Source: UBA6168 sp041752395 (GTDB lineage Bacteria; Bacteroidota; Bacteroidia; Chitinophagales; Saprospiraceae). From it: a stretch of 64,000 bases of DNA. The DNA is taken from positions 3,840 to 67,839 of the forward strand of contig JBGSWN010000063.1 of NCBI GenBank assembly GCA_041752395.1, in the 5' to 3' direction. Shown in pieces: positions 1 to 8,697 of this stretch (the first letter of the stretch is position 1; each line of letters starts with the position of its first letter). Under the pieces are notes generated by a model. That model had not been told where the DNA came from. It saw only the letters and a list, made by a program, of their open reading frames with translations, and made no database searches. The translations under genes were made by a program, and so were the position numbers.

Positions 1-1
1 T

Positions 2-160
2 TCTGCCTTAGTGCTCAGTTTGGTAGGGGTAAAAATTAGCTTTCTCGTTTGGCTCGACTATCCAGGTGCCCTGTTTGGTTTTTTGGCGAAGATATTCATG
101 ATAATTGCTGGCATCATCGTGGTTTATTTGTCTGTATCTGACTGGAAAGCCGAAGATTGA
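2..160 (+). CDS. C-terminal fragment of an integral membrane protein (5' end outside window)
   Basis: An open frame enters from the left edge and ends with TGA at 158-160, giving 52 residues. Two hydrophobic stretches are visible: one around SALVLSLVGV, and a second running through the stretch FMIIAGIIVVYL just before the short polar tail SVSDWKAED. This fits the last one or two membrane helices of an inner-membrane protein. The family cannot be named from this tail. It converges on the minus-strand DUF5686 gene, whose stop lies 14 bp away. Confidence 0.5.
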   Translation, partial: SALVLSLVGVKISFLVWLDYPGALFGFLAKIFMIIAGIIVVYLSVSDWKAED

Positions 161-174
161 GGATTTTGGATTCC

Positions 175-2661
175 TTAAAGTTGCAGTTCACTTAGCGGCA
201 ATGAAATGCCGACCACGTAACCAATCCCTTGGTACTTTCCGTGTTGAAGTGCGGTGACTACATCGAACCTCAACAACCGCCCAAAGCCTATGCCATCAAA
301 GCCGAGTGAAAATTCAGCGTAGTCCTTTTCTTTTGAGGTATAAAGCAGATTAGCGCCAGCGACCAAGTTCCAACCCAGTTTTTTTAAGCCTGGAATTTTA
401 TCGGTCAACAAGCCTTTAAAATCATGCTCCCAATGGCCTTCTACCCAGGATTTACTGGTACTGTAGGCATAATATGGCAACATTTTAAAGGCGTACATAT
501 AATAGTCTTTGTTGCCAAAATGGGTCTCGTTCCCCATGAAATGCCGATAATCTTGAAATGCTAACTTCTTGTTGTTCACAAAACTGCCAGCTTCCAACCT
601 GAACCGCATTACCCCAGCAATGCCAAGGGTTATATCGCTTTTGGAGATAGCAATTGAAAGTCGGTCATAGTCCACGTCGCTGCCAAATGTGGAAATCCCT
701 TTTCGGTAGTGCAGCCAAATATCTGGGAAGTCACTGCCAATCACGATTTTCCGGTTCGGGTAATCAATATACTCCTGTCCGGGACGAAGGCGAATGCTGA
801 CGCCAGCTGCCATGGCCTGAGTTTGCGCCAGCGACATTTCATCCAAATGGTCATTGACAGGAACATTGGGCTGAAAATCCCGCTTGGTTTTGTAAAAAAG
901 GCTAAAATCAGTGCGGTTTTCCAATGGTGAGCGGTCACTCCACTGCAAGAAAGTATAGCCCAAAACCCCATTCGTCAGCTCTTGTTGGTACTCCGCCTTT
1001 CCATATTTTTTATCGTAAAAACGGGCGTAATTCTGCCGGAGAAGCAAGGCATGAAACGTGTTGTAAAGTGGTGTAATCGGCTCCAATTCATTGAATTGCA
1101 CGACATCCCGACCACCTGAGAGCCTAAACTGGGCGTATTTCTTCGCATTGAAACGGTAGGTAAAATCTCCTGATGCCCTCGTTTTTTTATCTGCTAAACC
1201 ATAGGAAATGCGTCCGCCCGTCTTGAGCATTCTTCCTCGGTCTTTGTCCAAGTATTTGGTGAAATTCAGGCCGAGGCTGAGTTTCACGCCCTGCACGAGA
1301 TTGTACTGAAAACTATTGATGGGCGTTTCGAGCGTAATGGACTTACGCTTCCAAGAATTCTGAAAAGTGTAGCCAAAAAGCAGGTCGCCCCATTCGGGTT
1401 TATTTTCTTTCTGGTCAATGGAATCCATATAGGGCTTGGACTCCCGCAACACTTGGATACTGTCTTTTTTGACGTAATCCACCGTTTCTTCCTCGGTGAG
1501 CGGCACTGGGCGAGTTTCGCTCCAATAGGCGGTGTCCTTGTCGTTGGCGCCCTCGTTCACCTTCATAATTTCATTGGTAAAAAACTTGTCCGAAAGGTTG
1601 GGAGCTAGGTCGTAGTTGCGGTAAATGGCCGTGAAGCTGCCGCCAATTTTAAACCCAAAAAAACCGCCCTGAACGGAAAAAGTCTGCGAGAACATGCGCC
1701 AAACATCAGGTTTTGCTACGGGTACGAAGTTCTGGCGAATGCGAAGGGTGTCAAACAAGGGAATCTGCGCAGAAAGCCCCGTTGTGAAAAGGTCGGCACT
1801 CTGGATGTTCCAACTATCGCTGACGATGTAGATGAAGCCTCGAAAAACGGGGTCGGAAGTGTTTTTTGGCAGCACGGCGATTTTGTTGACGAGCCGCCCG
1901 CCCTCGTCAACGAAGGCACCTTCGAGCCGGTACTTGTAGTGGTTCATGGCATTGTCGGCGATGGGCGAAACGACATTGCGACCAAACGCTGAGTAGTTTT
2001 TATACAAATCCACGTTGAAATCCTGGGCGCTGTTGTAGCTGAAGCCTTGGCTGTTGCCGCTCACCTTGCTCGATTCCATGATTTCCTTCTGCTTGTCAGG
2101 CTGCTTGAAATAGAGTTTTGAGACGGATTCTGAAAGATAAACGATACCTTGACCCGTGGTGTCAAGGTTACCGCCGAGGTCGCCGACGTCCTTTCCAAGT
2201 ATTTGCTTTGGGGCTTCCAGCACTTTCACATTGCCTTTGATATACACTTCGCAAGTGAAGGATTCGACTTGTTTTCGGTAAAAATCACGCCTTTCAATCG
2301 CCTTGCGAATAATGGGATATGCGGGGTCTTCGGCGTTGGCCTTCACTTCCACACCCGCCAACTCGATGGCTTCTTCCGCCAATTTCACGTCCAAATTGAT
2401 GGGCTTATCCGCAATTTTCACAGATTCAATGCGCTGCTTGTAGCCAATGGATTGGAACACCAATAGGTAATTGCCTTTCTCTAAATTAATCGAATAACTG
2501 CCTTTGAAGTTGGAAGTCGTGCCGTTTGTAGTGCCCTGGACATAGATGGAAACGAAAGGCAACGGCTCGCCCTTTTCATCGGTCACCATGCCACGGACTT
2601 GCGCAAAGGCAGTTATTGCGCAAGCAAAAAGAAAACAACAAAGCAGGATGCTTTTGGTCAT
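175..2661 (-). CDS. DUF5686 / carboxypeptidase-regulatory-like outer-membrane protein
   Basis: An 828-residue secreted protein. Residues 1-20 form a signal peptide ending AFAQ. Residues about 22-98 match the carboxypeptidase-regulatory-like beta-sandwich seen at the N-terminus of many Bacteroidota outer-membrane proteins (VRGMVTDEKGEPLPFVSIYV, then NGTTSNFKGSYSI). The rest matches DUF5686, with the typical YPIIRKAIERRDFYRKQ segment near residue 115, and ends in a run of alternating-hydrophobicity strands that suggests an outer-membrane beta-barrel. There is no TonB-dependent plug, so it is not a SusC-type receptor. Function is unknown; surface or transport roles are inference. It lies 84 bp downstream of the AsmA-like gene on the same strand, separated by a clear terminator, so it is probably transcribed separately. 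Confidence 0.85.
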   Translation of the reverse strand: MTKSILLCCFLFACAITAFAQVRGMVTDEKGEPLPFVSIYVQGTTNGTTSNFKGSYSINLEKGNYLLVFQSIGYKQRIESVKIADKPINLDVKLAEEAIELAGVEVKANAEDPAYPIIRKAIERRDFYRKQVESFTCEVYIKGNVKVLEAPKQILGKDVGDLGGNLDTTGQGIVYLSESVSKLYFKQPDKQKEIMESSKVSGNSQGFSYNSAQDFNVDLYKNYSAFGRNVVSPIADNAMNHYKYRLEGAFVDEGGRLVNKIAVLPKNTSDPVFRGFIYIVSDSWNIQSADLFTTGLSAQIPLFDTLRIRQNFVPVAKPDVWRMFSQTFSVQGGFFGFKIGGSFTAIYRNYDLAPNLSDKFFTNEIMKVNEGANDKDTAYWSETRPVPLTEEETVDYVKKDSIQVLRESKPYMDSIDQKENKPEWGDLLFGYTFQNSWKRKSITLETPINSFQYNLVQGVKLSLGLNFTKYLDKDRGRMLKTGGRISYGLADKKTRASGDFTYRFNAKKYAQFRLSGGRDVVQFNELEPITPLYNTFHALLLRQNYARFYDKKYGKAEYQQELTNGVLGYTFLQWSDRSPLENRTDFSLFYKTKRDFQPNVPVNDHLDEMSLAQTQAMAAGVSIRLRPGQEYIDYPNRKIVIGSDFPDIWLHYRKGISTFGSDVDYDRLSIAISKSDITLGIAGVMRFRLEAGSFVNNKKLAFQDYRHFMGNETHFGNKDYYMYAFKMLPYYAYSTSKSWVEGHWEHDFKGLLTDKIPGLKKLGWNLVAGANLLYTSKEKDYAEFSLGFDGIGFGRLLRFDVVTALQHGKYQGIGYVVGISLPLSELQL

Positions 2662-2674
2662 ACAGGATTTTTAC

Positions 2675-2718
2675 GGAAAAAAAAGTGACCGAACGATATT
2701 GAACTGTCCGGTCACTTT
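2675..2718 (-). terminator. Intrinsic terminator of the AsmA-like gene
   Basis: AAAGTGACCG (2682-2691) pairs perfectly with CGGTCACTTT (2709-2718). Read on the minus strand the stem is followed by about eight T residues, just after the stop of the AsmA-like gene. Confidence 0.85.
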
Positions 2719-2745
2719 CGACTTTGGTATAGCAAAAAAGGGGTT

Positions 2746-5700
2746 TTAACCTCCTCCTCCTTTTTTCTTTTTAAACGGATTTGCTTCTTCCAACTTCTTT
2801 TTAGCCTCATCTCCAAGTTTGTCTTTCGCCTTTTTGGCAGCTTCATCCGCCGCTTTTTTGGCTTCATCATCGAGGCGTTTCTTTAGTTCAGCTTCCGCTT
2901 TTTTCTTGGCCTCGTCCGTTAGTTTAGCAACTTCAGCCTTCGCCTTTTCTTCCAATTTTTTCCGCTCTGCTTCCGCACGGGCCTCCGCCTCGGCTTTGGC
3001 TTTGTCAAATTGGGCTTGCGCTTCTTCTTTCACTTTATCCACCACGGCATCTTTTACGGACTGTGCTTCCCCTTCAGAGCCAAGCAGCTTGAAACTGGTT
3101 TTTGGCTTGTCCAATGTTCCACCGATGTTGATTTGCACATTGATAAACTCACCCGCATTCACGTTCAATCCAAGTTTCGAGGCTTCTCCGCTGAGGAAAT
3201 CTAGGCCAGAATTTGCGGCAGCACCCAAAGGGTTTTTGCCGATTTTAGAGCGGGGAATCTTGGCGACGATGTGATAATCCATGTCGCCCTCCAGCTTGTG
3301 AGAGCCGCCAATGGTCATGTCTATGCCATCATAGCTCTGCTTGAAATCGGCCAGCTGCACGGCACCGTCCTTCACGGTGAACCAGTTTTTGGAGTTTTTG
3401 ATGTTCAATTTTTTGAAGGCATCCACGTTCAGCTTGTCGCCGATTTGCTGCAAAGGCGCTGCACCTGTGATGGTTCCATTCAGCGTTTCGAGCAAACCAG
3501 CCGCTGCCAGCGTCGCTAAATCTGGCATCAAATCCTTCTTCAAATCGCTGCTCATTGTCAGCTCGGTATTGAATTTGCCCTGCAAAAACTTACCGATAGG
3601 AGCAATTGCCTGAAAGGTGTTGAACTTCGCAAACGACTCCTGGAAATCCATGTTTTTCAGCTTCATCGCCAAGTCGAATTTTGGCTTTTCATGGTTGACC
3701 GTGTTGTAACCACCCGTTAATCCAATATTGCCGCCGAGCGTGTTGCCGTTCAGGTTATCGAAACGGACTTCTTGGTTTCTCACCACCAAGGCACCCTTCA
3801 CATTCTTCAGTTCCATGTCGTCGTAAAGCACGGTTCCCATTTCTGCATTCACGACCATGTCTATGTTTTCGGGCACCAAAATCGGCTCGGTGGCCTCCAT
3901 TGGTTCGGAGGTGGTCGGGGCTGCAGTTTCAGCCGTCATGAACTGGTTGAGGTTCATGTATTTGGAGCGGAGTGCGAGCTGCCCACCTAGTTTTTCATTG
4001 CTGAACAGGTAGTTCCAAACATTTGTCAGCACGCCAGAAGCGGAAAAGTCGCTCTCGCCCAGTTTTCCACTCAGTTGGCTCACGGTCAGCTTACTCGGCA
4101 TGAAATTGCCCTTCGCCACGAAGTTTTCTATTTTATAAACATCGTAGTCCACCTTTCCAACTTGGGCATCCATCGTAAAATCGAAACGGTTGAAAACTTC
4201 TTCATCTGCCGCTGGAGCAGCGGAAGCTGACGCTGGGGTGGCGTTCGGGTCTTCCGTCATCCATTCGTCGGCGTTGAAATAATTGGAGCGAACAGTAAGA
4301 CTTCCCTTCATGGTTTTATCTGGCGAAAAATAGGCGAGCAAGTTGTCAATCCTGCCGCTACCGCTAAGGTCGCTTTTGCCCAATTTCATCTCAAAACTTG
4401 GCAAGTTGACGTACTGCGGCGTGAAGTCCATCTGCATGGCGCTGATGTTCACGGTTGGCGTTCCATCGGCCACATAATTCATGTTTTTGATTGAAGCATT
4501 GCCGCTCATGTCCACGTTGGCGTAGTCACCTTTGTCAATGGTGGACATTTTGGTTTTCACCGCAATATCTGAGTTGATAATGCCGCTGAGGGATTTAACC
4601 CCCTCCATCGGGAAAGCCTTTGAAAGCTCCGTCAAGTCAATCACACCTTTTATTTTGGTGTCAATGTCTGGGTCGGACATCGGCGTGCGCAACTTGAAAT
4701 AACCTTCCAGTGGATTGGTGCCGATTTTCAGACTGAATTTTGACACATCCACCAGCATCTGGTCGAGGTTGCTGCCGGGGCTGTTCACTTTTACTTTGGT
4801 GTTGATATTGGAAATGCCGAGCGGCAGGTCTGGGTATTTCACATCGGCGTTGTTCACCTCGAGGTTGATATTGAAGGCGGGATAAGCCTCCGGTTTAGCG
4901 CTGTATTTGCCCTTCACCATGCCATCCAGCTTGAATGTACCGCTGGCTTTTACGTTATCGTAACCAGCCGTGTAGGCATTAGGAATCATGGAAAGCAAGG
5001 ACTTGAAATCGCTTTGCGGCGCACTAAAAGTCAAATCCATGTCAATATCCTCGCCGGGCATGGCCAACCAGCCGTCTGCTTTTAACTGCAAATCATTGAT
5101 TCTCAGGTCGTTCTCTTTCAGAGTGTATTTGGAATTGGGCATGTCAATATTGAAGCCAGCATCGAGTTTCACCTTTGCTTTTTTCAAGTACCCCACCCCA
5201 CCCGATTCGGCAGTCATTTCACCGATGGAAGTCTTTGTGGTCAAATCAAAAACGTCTTGTGTGAAGTCGCCTTCGCCGCTGTGATTGAAGTCGGTGAGCT
5301 TCAGATAAGTGCCACCTTGGCGGTCATCATAGGTGATATTACCGCCGTTGATGGCGTATTCTTGGAGCTTGATTTGGAAGGCCGTTGCCGTTGTGGTCGT
5401 ATCAGTGCTTGGCTTCGCAATGTCGTAGTTCGCCTTCCCGTTTGACAGCACGATGACGTTGATTTCTGGCTTATCGAGGGTCACGGATTTGATTTCGAGC
5501 GGTACTTTGCCAAAATTATATGCCGACCAAAAGTCAACCGTGATGCTGAAGGACTCACCGGCCGCCAGTTTTACCCCTTCAAAATCCTCAATTCCCGTGA
5601 CGGAATAATCGTTCAAGCCAATGCTGACACTGGGGAAACTGCGGAGCAACGAAATGTCCACAGAGGAGAAATCCACCTTGGCGTTCAGGTTTTCGTTCGT

Positions 5701-5829
5701 CAGTTTTTTGACGCCTTCGAGTATTTCGTCTTTGAACAAAAAAGGAATCGCAACCAATGCCCCGATGAAGAGCACGATGAAGATTCCGAGGCCAATGAAT
5801 ATGCGTTTAACTACTTTTTTCTTTGCCAT
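2746..5829 (-). CDS. AsmA-like protein with C-terminal charged coiled-coil tail
   Basis: 1027 residues. One membrane segment lies near residues 10-31 (IFIGLGIFIVLFIGALVAIP), followed by a long beta-rich periplasmic region of the AsmA type, a family now tied to lipid traffic between the membranes and outer-membrane homeostasis. Typical features are the N-terminal FPSVSIGLNDYSV segment, repeated strands that peel off membrane layers, and near residue 870 the AsmA C-terminal signature (DMTIGGSHKLEGDMDYHI). After about residue 925 the protein turns into roughly 100 residues of Lys/Ala/Glu-rich helix (KAEAEARAEAERKKLEEKAK) ending in NPFKKKKGGGG. The family core explains the first 920 residues; the tail resembles TolA-type or TonB-type linkers. 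It is transcribed divergently from the BamA-like gene. Confidence 0.85.
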   Translation of the reverse strand: MAKKKVVKRIFIGLGIFIVLFIGALVAIPFLFKDEILEGVKKLTNENLNAKVDFSSVDISLLRSFPSVSIGLNDYSVTGIEDFEGVKLAAGESFSITVDFWSAYNFGKVPLEIKSVTLDKPEINVIVLSNGKANYDIAKPSTDTTTTATAFQIKLQEYAINGGNITYDDRQGGTYLKLTDFNHSGEGDFTQDVFDLTTKTSIGEMTAESGGVGYLKKAKVKLDAGFNIDMPNSKYTLKENDLRINDLQLKADGWLAMPGEDIDMDLTFSAPQSDFKSLLSMIPNAYTAGYDNVKASGTFKLDGMVKGKYSAKPEAYPAFNINLEVNNADVKYPDLPLGISNINTKVKVNSPGSNLDQMLVDVSKFSLKIGTNPLEGYFKLRTPMSDPDIDTKIKGVIDLTELSKAFPMEGVKSLSGIINSDIAVKTKMSTIDKGDYANVDMSGNASIKNMNYVADGTPTVNISAMQMDFTPQYVNLPSFEMKLGKSDLSGSGRIDNLLAYFSPDKTMKGSLTVRSNYFNADEWMTEDPNATPASASAAPAADEEVFNRFDFTMDAQVGKVDYDVYKIENFVAKGNFMPSKLTVSQLSGKLGESDFSASGVLTNVWNYLFSNEKLGGQLALRSKYMNLNQFMTAETAAPTTSEPMEATEPILVPENIDMVVNAEMGTVLYDDMELKNVKGALVVRNQEVRFDNLNGNTLGGNIGLTGGYNTVNHEKPKFDLAMKLKNMDFQESFAKFNTFQAIAPIGKFLQGKFNTELTMSSDLKKDLMPDLATLAAAGLLETLNGTITGAAPLQQIGDKLNVDAFKKLNIKNSKNWFTVKDGAVQLADFKQSYDGIDMTIGGSHKLEGDMDYHIVAKIPRSKIGKNPLGAAANSGLDFLSGEASKLGLNVNAGEFINVQINIGGTLDKPKTSFKLLGSEGEAQSVKDAVVDKVKEEAQAQFDKAKAEAEARAEAERKKLEEKAKAEVAKLTDEAKKKAEAELKKRLDDEAKKAADEAAKKAKDKLGDEAKKKLEEANPFKKKKGGGG

Positions 5830-6083
5830 AAAATTAAGGTTTGAACGATGATGCCTGCTTTTGAATTTTTACACACCCGGTACTAATATATCGTAAAATC
5901 AGCGGTTTTGTTGTGATTCGAGGCCATACTTTGGTGCTTCGCAAAAAGTTTCTCACCTTTCCATGATTAGCTTCCTGCTTGAATACATCTAAAATCCAAA
6001 ATGTTTAGGTACCCGAAGCAGCAGTGATTTATTTCATTGCAAAACAACGTTTTTGATGGCAATTCGTGCGTAAAAACAATCCA

Positions 6084-7322
6084 ATGAAAGTAGCAATTTC
6101 GTTCACAAAAGTTGTATCATTTATTTTGATGCTTTTTCTATCGAATAGCTTGATGAGTCAAACCCCGCAAGCTTCAAAAACTGACACCGTTCAAGCACCT
6201 AAGCCGAAGAAATTGGACATATTCCCTGCCATCAGCTTCTCCCCCGAAACCAAGCTCACATTAGGCGCCATCGGCATTAAATATTTTGATTTCAGAAAAA
6301 ATGACACCGAAACGCCCCTTTCACAATTGGAATTCTTCGCTGTTTACACCACCGCAAAGCAGGTACTGGTGGAAGGTCGCTGGGAGTTTTTTACCAGCAA
6401 AAACAAATGGCGGACACGTGGCGAGGCTATCTTCAACCACTACACCGACCGGAACTACGGTATCGGGAACGACGCCGGAATGCGCATCGCTCAGGTGACC
6501 GACGAAAAGCCAGACACCTTGAATTACCTACTTTTCAAGGCCAACCGCTGGAAGTTTTCGCCTTCGGTGCTGCGCAAAATCGGCAAAGGGTTCTACTTCG
6601 GACTCCAATACGACATGGAAAGTATGGCCAGCATTGTGCCTGTCCCGGATTCCTACCATTTCCTGAACGCCGATTCCAGCCGTTTGACCGACCTGCCCGT
6701 TTCCGGCTGGCGCTCCGGTGCGGGTATTCAACTTCTTTACGATACCCGTGATTTTGTGGCCAATCCGCTGCACGGCAGTTTGGTTGAGTTCAATGCGCTG
6801 CACTACCACAAATTGTTCGGTGCCGACTTTGAATATTCCCGTTTCCTGCTGGATGCTCGGCATTATTTTAATACTTTTTCAAACCAGACACTGGCCCTGC
6901 GGGGCATGGTTAGTCTCCAACAATCCGACGAACCAACCCCCATGCGGGCGCTCTCCCGCACGAATGGCCACAAGCTCGTCCGGGGCTATTTTCGAGGCAC
7001 TTACCAAGACGACAACATGGTGGCTTTCGAGACCGAGTATCGCTTTCCATTCTGGAAGGAAGGCTCCCCCTCCAAGCTTTGGCAGGTCTGGAAAAGGCTG
7101 GGCTTGGTCGCTTTTTTGAGCGGTGCTCAGACCTTCCATCAAGCCGATGAATTTGCTTTCGACCGCTTCAACCTGGCTGCGGGCGGTGGCCTTCGCATCC
7201 TTTTCAATCAATCATCCCGGGTAAATATCAGGGTGGACTATGCCTTTGGTCTGAGCAAAAACTCGGACGGGTTGGGCCGAAAACAAAAAGGACTTTATTT
7301 CTTTTTGGCCGAGGCTTTTTAG
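6084..7322 (+). CDS. BamA/TamA-family (surface antigen D15) outer-membrane barrel protein
   Basis: 412 residues from ATG 6084, preferred over an in-frame GTG at 6066 because the signal peptide begins there and ends in LMSQ. The body is a beta-barrel with the bacterial surface-antigen (Omp85 C-terminal) pattern: SGAGIQLLYDTRDFVANPLH in the middle, the conserved loop motif VRGYFRGTYQDDNM (family core (V/L)RG(F/Y)), and an aromatic C-terminal strand ending FFLAEAF. No POTRA domains are present, so it is a barrel-only member rather than BamA itself. It is followed after 43 bp by a permease gene and then a PLP enzyme, probably one transcript. Whether it imports or exports a substrate is not visible. 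Confidence 0.8.
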   Translation: MKVAISFTKVVSFILMLFLSNSLMSQTPQASKTDTVQAPKPKKLDIFPAISFSPETKLTLGAIGIKYFDFRKNDTETPLSQLEFFAVYTTAKQVLVEGRWEFFTSKNKWRTRGEAIFNHYTDRNYGIGNDAGMRIAQVTDEKPDTLNYLLFKANRWKFSPSVLRKIGKGFYFGLQYDMESMASIVPVPDSYHFLNADSSRLTDLPVSGWRSGAGIQLLYDTRDFVANPLHGSLVEFNALHYHKLFGADFEYSRFLLDARHYFNTFSNQTLALRGMVSLQQSDEPTPMRALSRTNGHKLVRGYFRGTYQDDNMVAFETEYRFPFWKEGSPSKLWQVWKRLGLVAFLSGAQTFHQADEFAFDRFNLAAGGGLRILFNQSSRVNIRVDYAFGLSKNSDGLGRKQKGLYFFLAEAF

Positions 7323-7365
7323 CAATTTTGCGCAGCAACAAAATGCCCATTTCAAAACAAAAAAA

Positions 7366-8697
7366 ATGTCAAGCCAGCGAAACACAAGCATCGTCAAGAA
7401 CGACAAGCGCACCATCAACGCTTGGGTCATGTACGATTGGGCAAATTCGGTGTACGTCCTTTCCATCACCTCCGCCATTTTCCCGGTCTATTACAACACG
7501 GTTACGAAGGTCAATGGCAACACCATCGTGGAAGTGTTGGGCATGAAATTCGAAAACACTGGTATTTATTCCATCAACCTCGGCATCGCTTTCGGCATCG
7601 TGGCGCTGATGTCCCCGTTCGTTTCTTCAGTTGCAGATTACATCGGGAACCACCGAGCATTCATGCGGTTTTTCTGCTACATGGGGGCGCTCGCCTGCAT
7701 CGGTCTTTTCTTTTTCGACTCCATTGAAATGCTGCATTGGGGCCTGGCATGCACCTTGATCGCGACCGTCGGATATGCTGGCAGCATCGTTTTTTACAAT
7801 TCCTACCTGCCCGCCATCGTCACCGAAGACCTGATGGACAAGACCAGCGCCAAGGGCTTTTCCTATGGTTATTTTGGTTCGACGCTGTTGCTATTGATGA
7901 ACCTTTTCATGATAATGAACAAGGAAATGTTCGGCGTGACGGACTCCACGCTCATGCCCCGCATTTCCTTTTTGATGACGGGGCTTTGGTGGTTGGGCTT
8001 TTCGCAAATCACTTTCAGCCGACTTCCGAAAGGTATTTATGAAAAACAAACCAGCGAACACAACCTCCTCAACGGCTACCACGAATTGCAAAAAGTCTGG
8101 AATTACCTCAAGTCTGCGTTTCAATTGCGCACCTTTTTGCTAAGTTTTTTCTTCTACATCATGGGCGTACAAACCGTCATGTTCATGGCGGCTTCTTTCG
8201 GTGAAAAAGAGGTGCATCTCACTGTCACACAATTGATTGTGACGATTTTGCTGCTTCAGTTTTTGGGCATACTTGGAGCATTTATCTTCTCTTGGATTTC
8301 TAAAAAAATAGGCAATTTCAAAGCACTTACCATCGCCATCGTCACTTGGATTGGCATCTGCCTTGGCGCTTTTTTCATCAAATCAGCTTTGGATTTCTAC
8401 ATTGCAGCCTTCTTCATCGGCTTGGTGATGGGCGGCATTCAGTCCCTTTCCCGCTCCACCTATTCTAAGCTGATCCCGCAAACAGAGAATAACGCAGGCT
8501 ATTTCAGCTTCTATGATGTATGTGAAAAACTGGCGATGATGTTCGGGCTGGTGCTTTGGGGCGTCCTCGATGACCTGACAGGGAGCATGCGCAGTGCCAT
8601 CGGCGCCCTGTTCATTTGGTTTGTGATTGGCCTCGCACTTATGCTTTGGATTCAGCGGAGGAAAGCTGGAAATGAGGAACAAATCAGTCTTGATTAA
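7366..8697 (+). CDS. UMF1 / Atg22-like MFS transporter
   Basis: 443 residues with about twelve membrane helices. The N-terminus carries the hallmark NAWVMYDWANSVY...IFPVYY of the UMF1 group, the bacterial relatives of the yeast vacuolar amino-acid effluxer Atg22. Further family segments are VFYNSYLPAI, GGIQSLSRSTYSKLIPQ and the following FSFYDVCEKLA. The protein sits in the inner membrane; the substrate of bacterial members is not established. Its TAA stop overlaps the next ATG by one base (TAATG at 8695-8699), which implies translational coupling with the S1P-lyase-like gene. Confidence 0.88.
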   Translation: MSSQRNTSIVKNDKRTINAWVMYDWANSVYVLSITSAIFPVYYNTVTKVNGNTIVEVLGMKFENTGIYSINLGIAFGIVALMSPFVSSVADYIGNHRAFMRFFCYMGALACIGLFFFDSIEMLHWGLACTLIATVGYAGSIVFYNSYLPAIVTEDLMDKTSAKGFSYGYFGSTLLLLMNLFMIMNKEMFGVTDSTLMPRISFLMTGLWWLGFSQITFSRLPKGIYEKQTSEHNLLNGYHELQKVWNYLKSAFQLRTFLLSFFFYIMGVQTVMFMAASFGEKEVHLTVTQLIVTILLLQFLGILGAFIFSWISKKIGNFKALTIAIVTWIGICLGAFFIKSALDFYIAAFFIGLVMGGIQSLSRSTYSKLIPQTENNAGYFSFYDVCEKLAMMFGLVLWGVLDDLTGSMRSAIGALFIWFVIGLALMLWIQRRKAGNEEQISLD

